Shown here one piece after another: positions 1 to 6,375 of a stretch of 7,011 bases of DNA; within the stretch, counting starts at the first letter, position 1; every line of letters starts with the position of its first letter. Source of the DNA: Marinosulfonomonas sp. GTDB taxonomy: Bacteria; Pseudomonadota; Alphaproteobacteria; Rhodobacterales; Rhodobacteraceae. The notes under the pieces are model-generated. The model was not told the origin of the DNA, ran no database searches, and was given only the letters and a program-made list of their open reading frames with translations. The translations under genes and the position numbers were made by a program. The DNA lies in assembly GCA_019090845.1 (NCBI GenBank), contig JAHRVD010000422.1, positions 1-7,011 on the forward strand, read 5' to 3'.

Positions 1-1
1 C

Positions 2-199
2 GAAACGGTTGTGGGCGTGCTGGTGCAAGACGGACAGGGGGGCGTCGATCTGACGGCAGTGCAGGGCGCTGTCGAGGCGTCGCTTGCCAGTTTCAAACGC
101 CCGCGCAAATTGATCGTCGTCGACGCGCTGCCGCGCAACACGATGGGTAAGGTGCAGAAAAATCTGCTGCGTGACGAATATTCTGACCTGTTTTCCTAA
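2..199 (+). CDS. matB: Acyl-CoA synthetase (AMP-forming), C-terminal end; probably malonyl-CoA synthetase (5' truncated by window)
   Basis: Only the last 65 residues lie in the window; the reading frame is open from base 2 and ends at TAA 197-199. The segment is the mobile C-terminal subdomain of ANL enzymes, which activate a carboxylic acid with ATP to an acyl-adenylate and then form the CoA thioester. The tail carries FKRPRKLIVVDALPRNTMGK followed by VQKNLLR. The Lys of the MGK element corresponds to the conserved A10-motif lysine that contacts the adenylate. The wording PRNTMGKVQKN is typical, from memory, of malonyl-CoA synthetases (MatB), which make malonyl-CoA from malonate in the cytoplasm. 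Family membership is firm; substrate is inferred from a short tail, and another acyl-CoA synthetase is possible. It converges on glpD with only 15 bp between the stop codons and no clear terminator hairpin there. Confidence 0.75.
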   Translation, partial: ETVVGVLVQDGQGGVDLTAVQGAVEASLASFKRPRKLIVVDALPRNTMGKVQKNLLRDEYSDLFS

Positions 200-214
200 A
201 AATATCGGACGGAT

Positions 215-1798
215 TTACAGGCTTTCCTGAAGCGCAGCTATCTGATCGCCCGACATCCGTAGCCCAAGTTTGGATCGCCGCCAGACGATGTCGTCGGCAC
301 TGACCGCCCACTCTTGTTCCACCAGCCATGTTACTTCGCGCTGAAACAGGGTCGCGCCGAAGTCCTGACCAAGATCAGCCAAGGTCTTGGCACCGTCATA
401 AACCACACGCGCCAAGGTTCCGTAGGAACGGACCATTCGGCTGGCCCAGTCCAAGCTCAGGAACGGGTATTCATCCATCAGGGCCGAGACCAGCGCGCCA
501 AACCCGTCGACAGGGAAATCTCCGCCCGGCAAATGCGCATTTGCCGTCCAATTGCCCGGCATGTCTGGATAATAGGGGTTTAGGTCTGCAAGCGCTTCTT
601 CGGCCAGCTTGCGGTAAGTTGTGATCTTGCCGCCAAATACATTCAGCAAGGGCGCCTGACCGTCCGCCTCGATCACGGTCAATACATAGTCTCGCGTCGC
701 CGATGTAGCGCTGGAAGCCCCGTCATCATAAAGCGGACGCACGCCGGAATACGTCCAGACGACGTCCTTGGCCGTCAGTTGCCGTTGGAAATAATCGTTC
801 GCGGCGGACAGAAGGTAGTCCTGTTCTTGGGGCGTGCAATGCACATCGGCGGGATCGCCGTCGTGGTCCTGATCGGTGGTCCCGATCAGGGTGAAATCCT
901 GCTCATAGGGGATCGCAAAGATGATCCGCCCGTCCGATAGCTGAAAGAAATACGGCTGGTCGTGGTCAAACAGTTTTCGGGTGACAATGTGACTGCCACG
1001 CACAAGGCGAATACCTGTTGATGTGTTTTGCCTCAGCCGGCCTTGTAAAATTTCACTTACCCAAGGGCCACCGGCGTTGACGATCCCCCTGCACATCACC
1101 GTGGTTGTTTCATCCAAAGCAGTGTCGTGAAGGCCGACGCGCCACAGGTTGCCTTCCCGCTCGGCGCCGGTGCAGATTGTACCGGTGCGAATATCAGCGC
1201 CATGGTCCGCTGCGTCGCGGGCATTCAGCACAACCAGACGTGCATCGTTCACCCAGCAATCGGAATATTCAAAGGCCTTCTTGAACTTTGGCTTGAGCGG
1301 CTTTCCGACTTTGTCGGTGCGCATATTCAGGGTTCGTGTCGGTGGCAAAATCTTGCGCCCGCCAAGATAGTCGTAAACAAACAAACCCGCACGCACCAGC
1401 CACGCTGGCCGCCGCCCGCCAAGGAATGGCATGGTGATCCCAAGGATTTTGCCCAGAGTTGAGCCATCAGGCGGATAGACCAGATCGGGGTCGTAAGGCA
1501 GAACAAAACGCATCGGCCAGGAAATATGGGGCATTGCCTTTAGCAGCACTTCCCGTTCACGCAGGGCTTTGCGCACAAGGCCGAATTCGAAATATTCAAG
1601 GTATCGCAACCCGCCGTGAAAAAGCTTGGTCGAGGCCGAAGATGTGGCCTGTGCCAGATCATCCTTTTCACAAAGAAGAACCGACAATCCCCGACCGGCG
1701 GCATCGCGGGCGATACCACAACCGTTAATTCCACCGCCAATAACGACAAGGTCAAAAACTACATCGTCTGGCGCGGGCGTAGGGGGGGTAACATTCAT
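215..1798 (-). CDS. glpD: Aerobic glycerol-3-phosphate dehydrogenase (FAD, quinone-linked)
   Basis: The product is 527 residues, close to the roughly 500 of E. coli GlpD. It oxidises sn-glycerol 3-phosphate to dihydroxyacetone phosphate at the inner face of the cytoplasmic membrane and reduces ubiquinone through FAD. The N-terminal Rossmann FAD motif is at residues 20-37 (IGGGINGCGIARDAAGRG), which fits the GlpD signature 1. The second signature, GGKITTYRKLA, is at 389-399. The substrate-site residues known from E. coli GlpD appear conserved as Arg354 (SGVRPL), Arg369 (TRDY) and Lys391 (GGK). The C-terminal helical domain is complete through REVTWLVEQEWAVSADD and RRSKLGL. The ATG start overlaps the glpR stop in an ATGA, and no strong ribosome binding site precedes it, so translation is probably coupled to glpR. 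No disruption is visible. Confidence 0.97.
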   Translation of the reverse strand: MNVTPPTPAPDDVVFDLVVIGGGINGCGIARDAAGRGLSVLLCEKDDLAQATSSASTKLFHGGLRYLEYFEFGLVRKALREREVLLKAMPHISWPMRFVLPYDPDLVYPPDGSTLGKILGITMPFLGGRRPAWLVRAGLFVYDYLGGRKILPPTRTLNMRTDKVGKPLKPKFKKAFEYSDCWVNDARLVVLNARDAADHGADIRTGTICTGAEREGNLWRVGLHDTALDETTTVMCRGIVNAGGPWVSEILQGRLRQNTSTGIRLVRGSHIVTRKLFDHDQPYFFQLSDGRIIFAIPYEQDFTLIGTTDQDHDGDPADVHCTPQEQDYLLSAANDYFQRQLTAKDVVWTYSGVRPLYDDGASSATSATRDYVLTVIEADGQAPLLNVFGGKITTYRKLAEEALADLNPYYPDMPGNWTANAHLPGGDFPVDGFGALVSALMDEYPFLSLDWASRMVRSYGTLARVVYDGAKTLADLGQDFGATLFQREVTWLVEQEWAVSADDIVWRRSKLGLRMSGDQIAALQESL

Positions 1799-2562
1799 GG
1801 TGTGTTCGCAATCAAAATTTCAGTATTCCCTAAGCTGGCGGCCTTGGCAAAACTACGGGGTGGTGGAATGTCGGTTACAAAATAATCAAGATCGCCAATT
1901 TGGCAAATTCGGACCGGCGCGGATTTTTCAAATTTGGTGGAATCGCAAACCAGTATTTTGGTGCGGGCATTTTTCAGGATTGCCCGGGCAACAGACACCT
2001 CGCGCGCGTCAAAATCCAGAATCGCCCCGTCGCTATCAAGCGCCGACGCCCCGATCACCGCGTAATCGACCTTGTATCGGGAAATGAATTCCACAGCATC
2101 CGCCCCGACAATCGCCCCGTCGCTATGACGCACAGAGCCGCCTACAAGAATAAGCTCTTTCGCTTTGGAACCGATAAAGGCGGTGATAATGTTCACATTG
2201 TTTGACAAGACAACCAGATCGCTATGCTCGCCAAGGGCATGGGCGACTTGTTCCGTGGTTGTGCCAATGTTCAGCGTGATCGAGCAGTCATTCGGAATCA
2301 GCGCAGCGGCACAGATGCCCAGTTTTTCTTTGGACTCCATTTGCAGTCTGCGGCGATCCTCATAGCCAACATTGGACACCGACAGTAGCCGTTTTGCACC
2401 GCCGTGTGTTCTGGCCGCAAGCCCGCGATCACACAGTTGAGACAGGTCGCGGCGTATGGTCTGAGTCGTCACCGAAAACGATTTTGCAAGAGCTTCAACT
2501 TCGACGCGCCCAACCGACCTGATCGTGGCCAGAATGTTCGTTTGGCGATTATTTAGTTCCAT
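1795..2562 (-). CDS. glpR: DeoR-family glycerol-3-phosphate regulon repressor
   Basis: I chose the ATG at 2562, giving 255 residues (E. coli GlpR has 252) and the usual start a few residues before the first helix (MELNNRQTNILATI). The frame stays open to a GTG at 2625, but that adds 21 residues not expected in the family, has no ribosome binding site and overlaps a palindrome. Residues about 20-55 form the DeoR winged helix-turn-helix (LAKSFSVTTQTIRRDLSQL, then RTHGG). The rest is the DeoRC sugar-phosphate sensor domain, with the IGTTTE phosphate-binding loop at 99-104, SNN at 120-122, GG at 141-142 and ILDFDAREV at 181-189, close to the matching E. coli GlpR segment. It is expected to release DNA when glycerol 3-phosphate binds. 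It heads a two-gene unit with glpD and is divergent from glpK, which strongly supports the GlpR assignment over other DeoR members. Confidence 0.93.
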   Translation of the reverse strand: MELNNRQTNILATIRSVGRVEVEALAKSFSVTTQTIRRDLSQLCDRGLAARTHGGAKRLLSVSNVGYEDRRRLQMESKEKLGICAAALIPNDCSITLNIGTTTEQVAHALGEHSDLVVLSNNVNIITAFIGSKAKELILVGGSVRHSDGAIVGADAVEFISRYKVDYAVIGASALDSDGAILDFDAREVSVARAILKNARTKILVCDSTKFEKSAPVRICQIGDLDYFVTDIPPPRSFAKAASLGNTEILIANTP

Positions 2563-2613
2563 TTCTGGTGTATTCCCCGAAAAACCCGCTAATTGTGCCG
2601 ATTTTGAATAGAA

Positions 2614-2628
2614 ATTGTGGCCCACAAT
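2614..2628. promoter_or_regulatory. Perfect 7+1+7 palindrome upstream of glpR, candidate operator
   Basis: The bases read ATTGTGG-C-CCACAAT, a perfect inverted repeat 52-66 bases upstream of the glpR ATG. It lies just downstream of a weak candidate glpR promoter, so it could sit near the transcription start and act as a repressor site. It does not resemble the E. coli GlpR operator consensus that I recall. Binding by GlpR or another regulator is inference from position and symmetry. Confidence 0.45.
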
Positions 2629-2636
2629 AGCACGGT

Positions 2637-2665
2637 ATCTTTTATTGGCTTGCGAAAATATTCAA
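2637..2665 (-). promoter_or_regulatory. Weak candidate promoter for glpR-glpD
   Basis: Reading leftward, TTGAAT (2665-2660) could be a -35 element. It is followed 17 bases later by AAAGAT (2642-2637), or 15 bases later by TAAAAG (2644-2639). The match to the sigma-70 -10 consensus is poor. The main support is position: the -35 lies inside the 2657-2674 palindrome, and transcription would start near the 2614-2628 palindrome. Confidence 0.25.
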
Positions 2666-2674
2666 GTGAATATT
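2657..2674. promoter_or_regulatory. Perfect 8+2+8 palindrome in the glpR-glpK gap, candidate GlpR operator
   Basis: The bases read AATATTCA-AG-TGAATATT, an 18-bp perfect inverted repeat in AT-rich DNA. After a 2-bp mismatch on each side, the flanking CG dinucleotides (2653-2654 and 2677-2678) restore the symmetry. It lies about 95 bases upstream of the glpR ATG and about 290 bases upstream of glpK, overlapping the candidate -35 for glpR. A DeoR-family regulator commonly binds such sites in its own divergent promoter region; that GlpR is the ligand here is inferred. Confidence 0.55.
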
Positions 2675-2949
2675 AGCGATCTGTAAGATGCGTAGGTATC
2701 TTTGGTCGGCAATCGCGGCAATCGCCGTCGTTGCGTTTCGTGAAATGGCGGTAGCTGATATGGGCGCCGCAAATTTAGGTTTGATCTTGGATCTCAGCCA
2801 TCCACGCCCGTTAAGATGAGCAGCTTTCTGCGACCGGCAGGGTTTCATGCCTGAAGCTGGTCTATATTTTGGTGGCCGGGCCGGGTATATTTGGGGCATC
2901 GCTGCTGGCCCCTTGGGTTGCAATTATTTTTGGTACGGGTTTTGATATT

Positions 2950-2955
2950 GGAAAG
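2950..2955 (+). promoter_or_regulatory. Ribosome binding site of glpK
   Basis: GGAAAG is followed by a 5-base spacer and the ATG at 2961. It is a good Shine-Dalgarno match and fixes the glpK start, which also gives the canonical N-terminus [17 protein letters not shown]. Confidence 0.7.
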
Positions 2956-2960
2956 TTTGA

Positions 2961-4454
2961 ATGACCGGTAAGTATATTCTGGCGATAGATCAGGGCACGA
3001 CGTCCAGCCGCGCCATCTTGTTTGACAAACAACTGGCATCGGTTTCGACCGGGCAGCAGGAATTCCAGCAGCATTTCCCTGCCTCTGGTTGGGTTGAACA
3101 TGACCCGGAAGATATCTGGGCCTCGACGGTGGCCGTCTGCCACGAGGCGATTAAAAAAGCCGATGCTGATCCGGCTGAAATCGTTGCCATCGGCATTACC
3201 AATCAACGTGAAACCGTGGTGGTCTGGGATCGGGCAACAGGCAAGCCTGTTCACAACGCCATCGTCTGGCAGGATCGGCGCACCGCAGATCACTGCGCGC
3301 GACTGAAAGATGCTGGTCACGAAGACATGGTCACCGAAAAAACGGGCCTGCTGCTGGATCCGTATTTTTCGGGAACAAAACTGGCCTGGATACTGGATAA
3401 TGTGGATGGCGCGCGCGCAAAGGCAGAAACTGGTGACCTGCTGTTTGGCACCATCGACTGTTTTCTGATCTGGCGCCTGAGCGGGGGCGCTTCGCATGTG
3501 ACGGATGCAACGAATGCGGCGCGAACGCTGCTTTATAACATCCGCGATGGCGTATGGGATGACGAATTGCTGGCGCTATTGGACATACCCAAGGCGATGC
3601 TGCCAAAGGTGCTGGATTGCGCCGCAGAGTTTGGCAAAACGACGCCAGATTTATTTGGGCGCGCGATCCCAATTCTGGGTGTGGCCGGTGATCAACAGGC
3701 AGCCACAGTGGGGCAGGCGTGTTTCAAGCCGGGCATGTTAAAATCGACATATGGCACCGGGTGTTTTGCCTTGCTCAACACAGGTGAACGGCTGGTCAAA
3801 AGCAAGAACCGTCTGCTGGGCACGATCGCCTACCAATTGGATGGTAAACCGACATATGCGCTGGAAGGCTCGATTTTTGTGGCCGGTGCGGTGGTGCAAT
3901 GGTTGCGAGACGGGCTGCAAATAATTGGCAATGCATCGGAAACTCAGGCGCTCGCGCAGGGTTCAAACCCGTCCGAAAACGTTATCATTGTTCCTGCTTT
4001 TACCGGCTTGGGTGCGCCCTATTGGAACGCGGAATGCCGCGGCGCGATCTTTGGGCTGACGCGCAATTCCGGGCGGGCGGAAATGGCGACGGCGGCCCTT
4101 GAAAGCGTTGGTTTCCAGACCCGTGATCTGCTGACAGCTATGTATGCCGACTGGCAGGTTTCCGGCGATGCGCCCGTTTTGCGGGTCGATGGCGGAATGA
4201 GCGGTAGTGACTGGACGATGCAATTTCTTGCCGACATTATCGGCGGTCCGGTGGACCGACCCAAAGTGCTGGAAACCACCGCATTGGGGGCCGGCTGGCT
4301 GGCCGGTATGCAGGCCGGATTTTACCCGGATCAGAAGGAATTTTCAAAAAGCTGGGCGCTTGACCGCCGGTTTGAGCCGGCAATGGACGCAACCACTCGG
4401 GATCAAAAGTACGATGCCTGGAAACGTGCGGTGGCGGCCACAATAATGGCGTGA
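2961..4454 (+). CDS. glpK: Glycerol kinase
   Basis: The product is 497 residues (E. coli GlpK: 502) and transfers the gamma-phosphate of ATP to glycerol, trapping it in the cytoplasm as glycerol 3-phosphate for GlpD. It is a complete two-domain FGGY carbohydrate kinase. The phosphate-binding loop DQGTTSSR is at 10-17. The glycerol-binding residues seen in E. coli GlpK are all present: Arg83-Glu84 (NQRET), Trp103 (IVWQ), Tyr135 (DPYFSGTK) and catalytic Asp244 (AGDQQA). FGGY signature 1 lies around 135-147 and signature 2 around 361-382. Nucleotide-site motifs include YGTGC at 264-268, GLGAPYW at 349-355 and DGG at 410-412. The gene has its own ribosome binding site and is divergent from glpR-glpD, the expected target of the same repressor. 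No glpF precedes or follows it. No truncation or frameshift is visible. Confidence 0.98.
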   Translation: MTGKYILAIDQGTTSSRAILFDKQLASVSTGQQEFQQHFPASGWVEHDPEDIWASTVAVCHEAIKKADADPAEIVAIGITNQRETVVVWDRATGKPVHNAIVWQDRRTADHCARLKDAGHEDMVTEKTGLLLDPYFSGTKLAWILDNVDGARAKAETGDLLFGTIDCFLIWRLSGGASHVTDATNAARTLLYNIRDGVWDDELLALLDIPKAMLPKVLDCAAEFGKTTPDLFGRAIPILGVAGDQQAATVGQACFKPGMLKSTYGTGCFALLNTGERLVKSKNRLLGTIAYQLDGKPTYALEGSIFVAGAVVQWLRDGLQIIGNASETQALAQGSNPSENVIIVPAFTGLGAPYWNAECRGAIFGLTRNSGRAEMATAALESVGFQTRDLLTAMYADWQVSGDAPVLRVDGGMSGSDWTMQFLADIIGGPVDRPKVLETTALGAGWLAGMQAGFYPDQKEFSKSWALDRRFEPAMDATTRDQKYDAWKRAVAATIMA

Positions 4455-4585
4455 ATACTACGGTAAACGATGGCAAAAAAACCAGCAATAAGGTGCGTCA
4501 TTTGCAGGGCTGGGACTGAACTGCAATCGGGGTGGCGTTATTACGCGTGGCTTGTCACTGGGTCAGGTGAAATGACCGGGTAAGC
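4455..4585. other. Convergent intergenic region, no clear terminator
   Basis: The 131-bp gap lies between two convergent stop codons. Three modest stems are visible: TTGCAG/CTGCAA (4502-4507 with 4521-4526), GGTCA/TGACC (4561-4565 with 4573-4577), and GGTGA/TCACC (4566-4570 with 4586-4590). The last two are mutually exclusive. None is followed by a T-run in the right orientation; the only homopolymer is A7 at about 4475-4481. I therefore do not call an intrinsic terminator. Confidence 0.45.
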
Positions 4586-6052
4586 TCACCACATTCCCCA
4601 AACAATGAAAACGCCGGTTGCGATCAACATCGTCAGCGCCCACAAAAGTCCGTTCCATTGAAACACCAGTTTGGCCGGGGCCACATCAAACATTTTGGAA
4701 ACCATAATGGCTGTGGTCGAAAACGGAGTTAACTGCGAGGCAAGGGCCCAAGCCGTAAGGATCACAAGGATCAGGGCAATTGGTTCCAAGCCAAACGCAA
4801 GCGGGTCGCCAGCAACGGCAAGTGCGATCGTTGTGGACAGGACTGAATTGACGCCCACCATGGCCATCCCGATCATGCCAAAGAATACAACGGCTGCAAA
4901 AAGTGCGGGCGCGATAGAATTGGTAATGATGTAATCGGCCAATATTTCCACCGGCAGTATTTGCAACAGGATCGGCCCCATGAAGGCGGCCGACACGATA
5001 ACGCTGGTTTCAGATACCGTCTGTGGCAGTCGAAAACAGACCATGTTGCGCACCGGGTCTTGCACAAACTTTTTGATGTTGAAGCGGCACATCAACAAAA
5101 GCCAAATGACCGAAGTGGCCGGGATGATTAGTATCACTGATATAGCAACGCTGATGTCCAGTAGGCTCGAAAAGAACACGATAGAGCCAAAGATCATAAC
5201 CAGTGTCCCGGCGAGCGTTGATACGCTCTGGGTCGGAAAACGGGTTGGGGCCATATGAAGGGGTTCGGAAATCTGCTGGGATCTGGCAGCTATCCATACC
5301 TCGACCGATATTACCAAAAAGCTCAGCAACAGCAGCAGCAGCGACACGCAGACACCGTAAAGCATCACTGTCGAAAGCTCGACGTCGGGATAGAATGTCG
5401 CCAGAAAAACCGGCGGAAGTGCCAGCGGGGACCAGACCGAAGACGGTGGAAATCCGCGAAGTGCGGCGAGCGGTAATTGCTTTTTTTCAAGCGAGTCTGA
5501 TTTCACGTTTGTTTGCCCGGTTGCCTCGCTTGCTTTGGCGATCGAGCCTATCATGACGAGCGCGCCGATATTCATCATCAAAGCCATCACATTGGTTCCG
5601 ATAACCAGCAAAAACGAGCGTCGGCGAACTGGCTGATTGATTAGAAAGTGGCCAATGTTATGGAGCATTTTTGAACGCAGCGCGGCTTCCTGCAAGGTGA
5701 ACAGTGCCGTCAAAAATGCCTGAAAGAACAAAGCACGTTTTAAACCGTCCCAGATTGTTGGCATAGGGCTGTCCAGCAGGGCAACCGCCAGAATGCCGCA
5801 AAAAGCGGCTATCAGGATGAAGACCCGCGCCGTTTTATTTCCTTTGATCAGTGTATAGATAATGACCGCCAGAAGAATTCCGACGCTTGGCATTTGAACC
5901 CATTCAAGCCCGAACCAGCCGCTTAAACCTTGAAAGGTCATCAGGGTTATCAGAAGCGCGCCCACCACGACGGTTCCTTTAGGCGTGGTTTGCTGTTGGG
6001 GTGAACCCAACGGTGCTTGCGCTAAGTTCCGGGTAGGGTCGGGGGCCTGCAC
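4586..6052 (-). CDS. Polytopic membrane protein, probable secondary transporter of unassigned family
   Basis: The product is up to 488 residues with about 12-13 predicted hydrophobic segments after a 27-residue Pro/Gln-rich N-terminal tail, so it is an inner-membrane protein. Two loosely similar halves can be seen. Each has a Gly/Asn-rich helix (GTNVMALMMNIGA at 152-164; MVGVNSVLSTTIA at 398-410) followed by a Ser-Pro or Thr-Pro loop (SSVWSPLALPP at 204-214; ASQLTPFSTTAIM at 438-450). That layout recalls ion transporter superfamily carriers, where paired re-entrant loops bind substrate, but I cannot assign a family or substrate. GTG at 6052 is the most upstream start (a stop lies two codons before it) with AAGGA 11 bases away. 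A GTG at 5968 (residue 29) is preceded by AAAGGA with ideal 6-base spacing and would remove the tail. It is convergent with glpK, so co-transcription with glycerol genes is not indicated. Confidence 0.8.
   Translation of the reverse strand: MQAPDPTRNLAQAPLGSPQQQTTPKGTVVVGALLITLMTFQGLSGWFGLEWVQMPSVGILLAVIIYTLIKGNKTARVFILIAAFCGILAVALLDSPMPTIWDGLKRALFFQAFLTALFTLQEAALRSKMLHNIGHFLINQPVRRRSFLLVIGTNVMALMMNIGALVMIGSIAKASEATGQTNVKSDSLEKKQLPLAALRGFPPSSVWSPLALPPVFLATFYPDVELSTVMLYGVCVSLLLLLLSFLVISVEVWIAARSQQISEPLHMAPTRFPTQSVSTLAGTLVMIFGSIVFFSSLLDISVAISVILIIPATSVIWLLLMCRFNIKKFVQDPVRNMVCFRLPQTVSETSVIVSAAFMGPILLQILPVEILADYIITNSIAPALFAAVVFFGMIGMAMVGVNSVLSTTIALAVAGDPLAFGLEPIALILVILTAWALASQLTPFSTTAIMVSKMFDVAPAKLVFQWNGLLWALTMLIATGVFIVWGMW
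5975..5980 (-). promoter_or_regulatory. Possible internal ribosome binding site giving a shorter start for the membrane protein
   Basis: On the minus strand AAAGGA is followed by 6 bases and then GTG GTG (first GTG at 5968). Starting there would place the first membrane helix (VVGALLITLMTFQG) directly at the N-terminus. The match is better placed than the AAGGA upstream of the GTG at 6052, so the real start of this gene is open. Confidence 0.35.
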
Positions 6053-6375
6053 TGTCTATTAGATCCTTCGGTGACCATCACCGTTCAACCGCAGAACAAA
6101 AACGCGCTTGGGTGTTAACAACCTTGTCGCAATATAGGAGATTTTTTGCAAGGTGCTGCTTGCATTGATTGTTGCCGTTTATGCGGTCAGTTTGCCGGTT
6201 TTTTGTTTGGACAGCCGGATCGTGGATGAAAAAGCCAATCCGATTATTTGAATTAAATTTGAGTCAGCTATGTGCAATCGCCGGTCATTTTATTAGTGTC
6301 CCGCGACTGCGGAAATTTCGACCGCCGATACCTGATCGTTTCCCATTGTGTTGGAACCAAAATGAATAGCCACTG
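6053..6375. other. Divergent intergenic region between the two transporter genes
   Basis: The 323-bp gap must hold promoters for both neighbouring genes. Besides the 6069-6083 inverted repeat, it contains a short palindrome TGTTAACA (6113-6120) and AT-rich stretches around 6130-6150 and 6240-6260. A TATATT read leftward (about 6136-6131) resembles a -10 element but has no suitable -35. A + strand frame from TTG 6169 to TAG 6369 has no ribosome binding site, and its protein looks like translated non-coding DNA. No gene is called. Confidence 0.5.
6069..6083. promoter_or_regulatory. Perfect 6+3+6 inverted repeat in the leader of the membrane protein gene
   Basis: The bases read CGGTGA-CCA-TCACCG. 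On the minus strand the repeat ends exactly where the AAGGA (6068-6064) of the upstream GTG start begins. It could be a protein operator or an RNA hairpin with a 3-base loop next to the ribosome binding site. No T-run follows, so it is unlikely to be a terminator. Function is inferred from position only. Confidence 0.4.

Larger units (their letters stand above)
2563..2960. other. Divergent intergenic region between glpR and glpK
   Basis: This 398-bp gap is long for such a compact locus. The left third is AT-rich and holds the two palindromes. At 2707-2724 the 9-mer CGGCAATCG occurs twice in tandem. On the + strand there are short frames: 2688-2819 (ATG, 43 codons, hydrophobic N-terminus, rare AGG/AGA/TTA codons), 2847-2945 (ATG, 32 codons), and a stop-free hydrophobic frame 2815-2964 lacking a good start, whose TGA overlaps the glpK ATG. 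None has a convincing ribosome binding site, and I do not call them as genes. The glpK promoter must lie here, but I could not pick a clear -35/-10 pair. Confidence 0.6.

Noticed and set aside
200..214. Possible bidirectional terminator between the acyl-CoA synthetase and glpD
   Set aside because: Only 15 bp lie between the stop codons and no stem of useful length is present; the A-run alone is not enough.
1626..2087. 153-codon plus-strand frame across the glpD/glpR junction
   Set aside because: It is antisense to two clearly identified genes and has no domain features.
2642..2923. 93-codon minus-strand frame in the glpR-glpK gap
   Set aside because: It runs through both palindromic and repeat sequence, lacks a ribosome binding site, and its protein is low in structure and resembles nothing.
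2862..3497. 211-codon minus-strand open frame largely antisense to glpK
   Set aside because: It lies mostly over an unmistakable glpK, has no recognisable domain and its composition is that of a shadow frame; the absence of stops follows from the codon bias of glpK.
5324..5343. CAG-like triplet run resembling a microsatellite
   Set aside because: On the coding minus strand it is a run of Leu codons inside a membrane helix of the transporter, a normal cause of CTG repeats.
6113..6120. TGTTAACA palindrome as an operator
   Set aside because: An 8-bp AT-rich palindrome is expected by chance in a gap of this size and no second copy is present.
6169..6369. 66-codon plus-strand frame before the MFS gene
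   Set aside because: TTG start, no ribosome binding site, mixed composition and no family resemblance; treated as intergenic.
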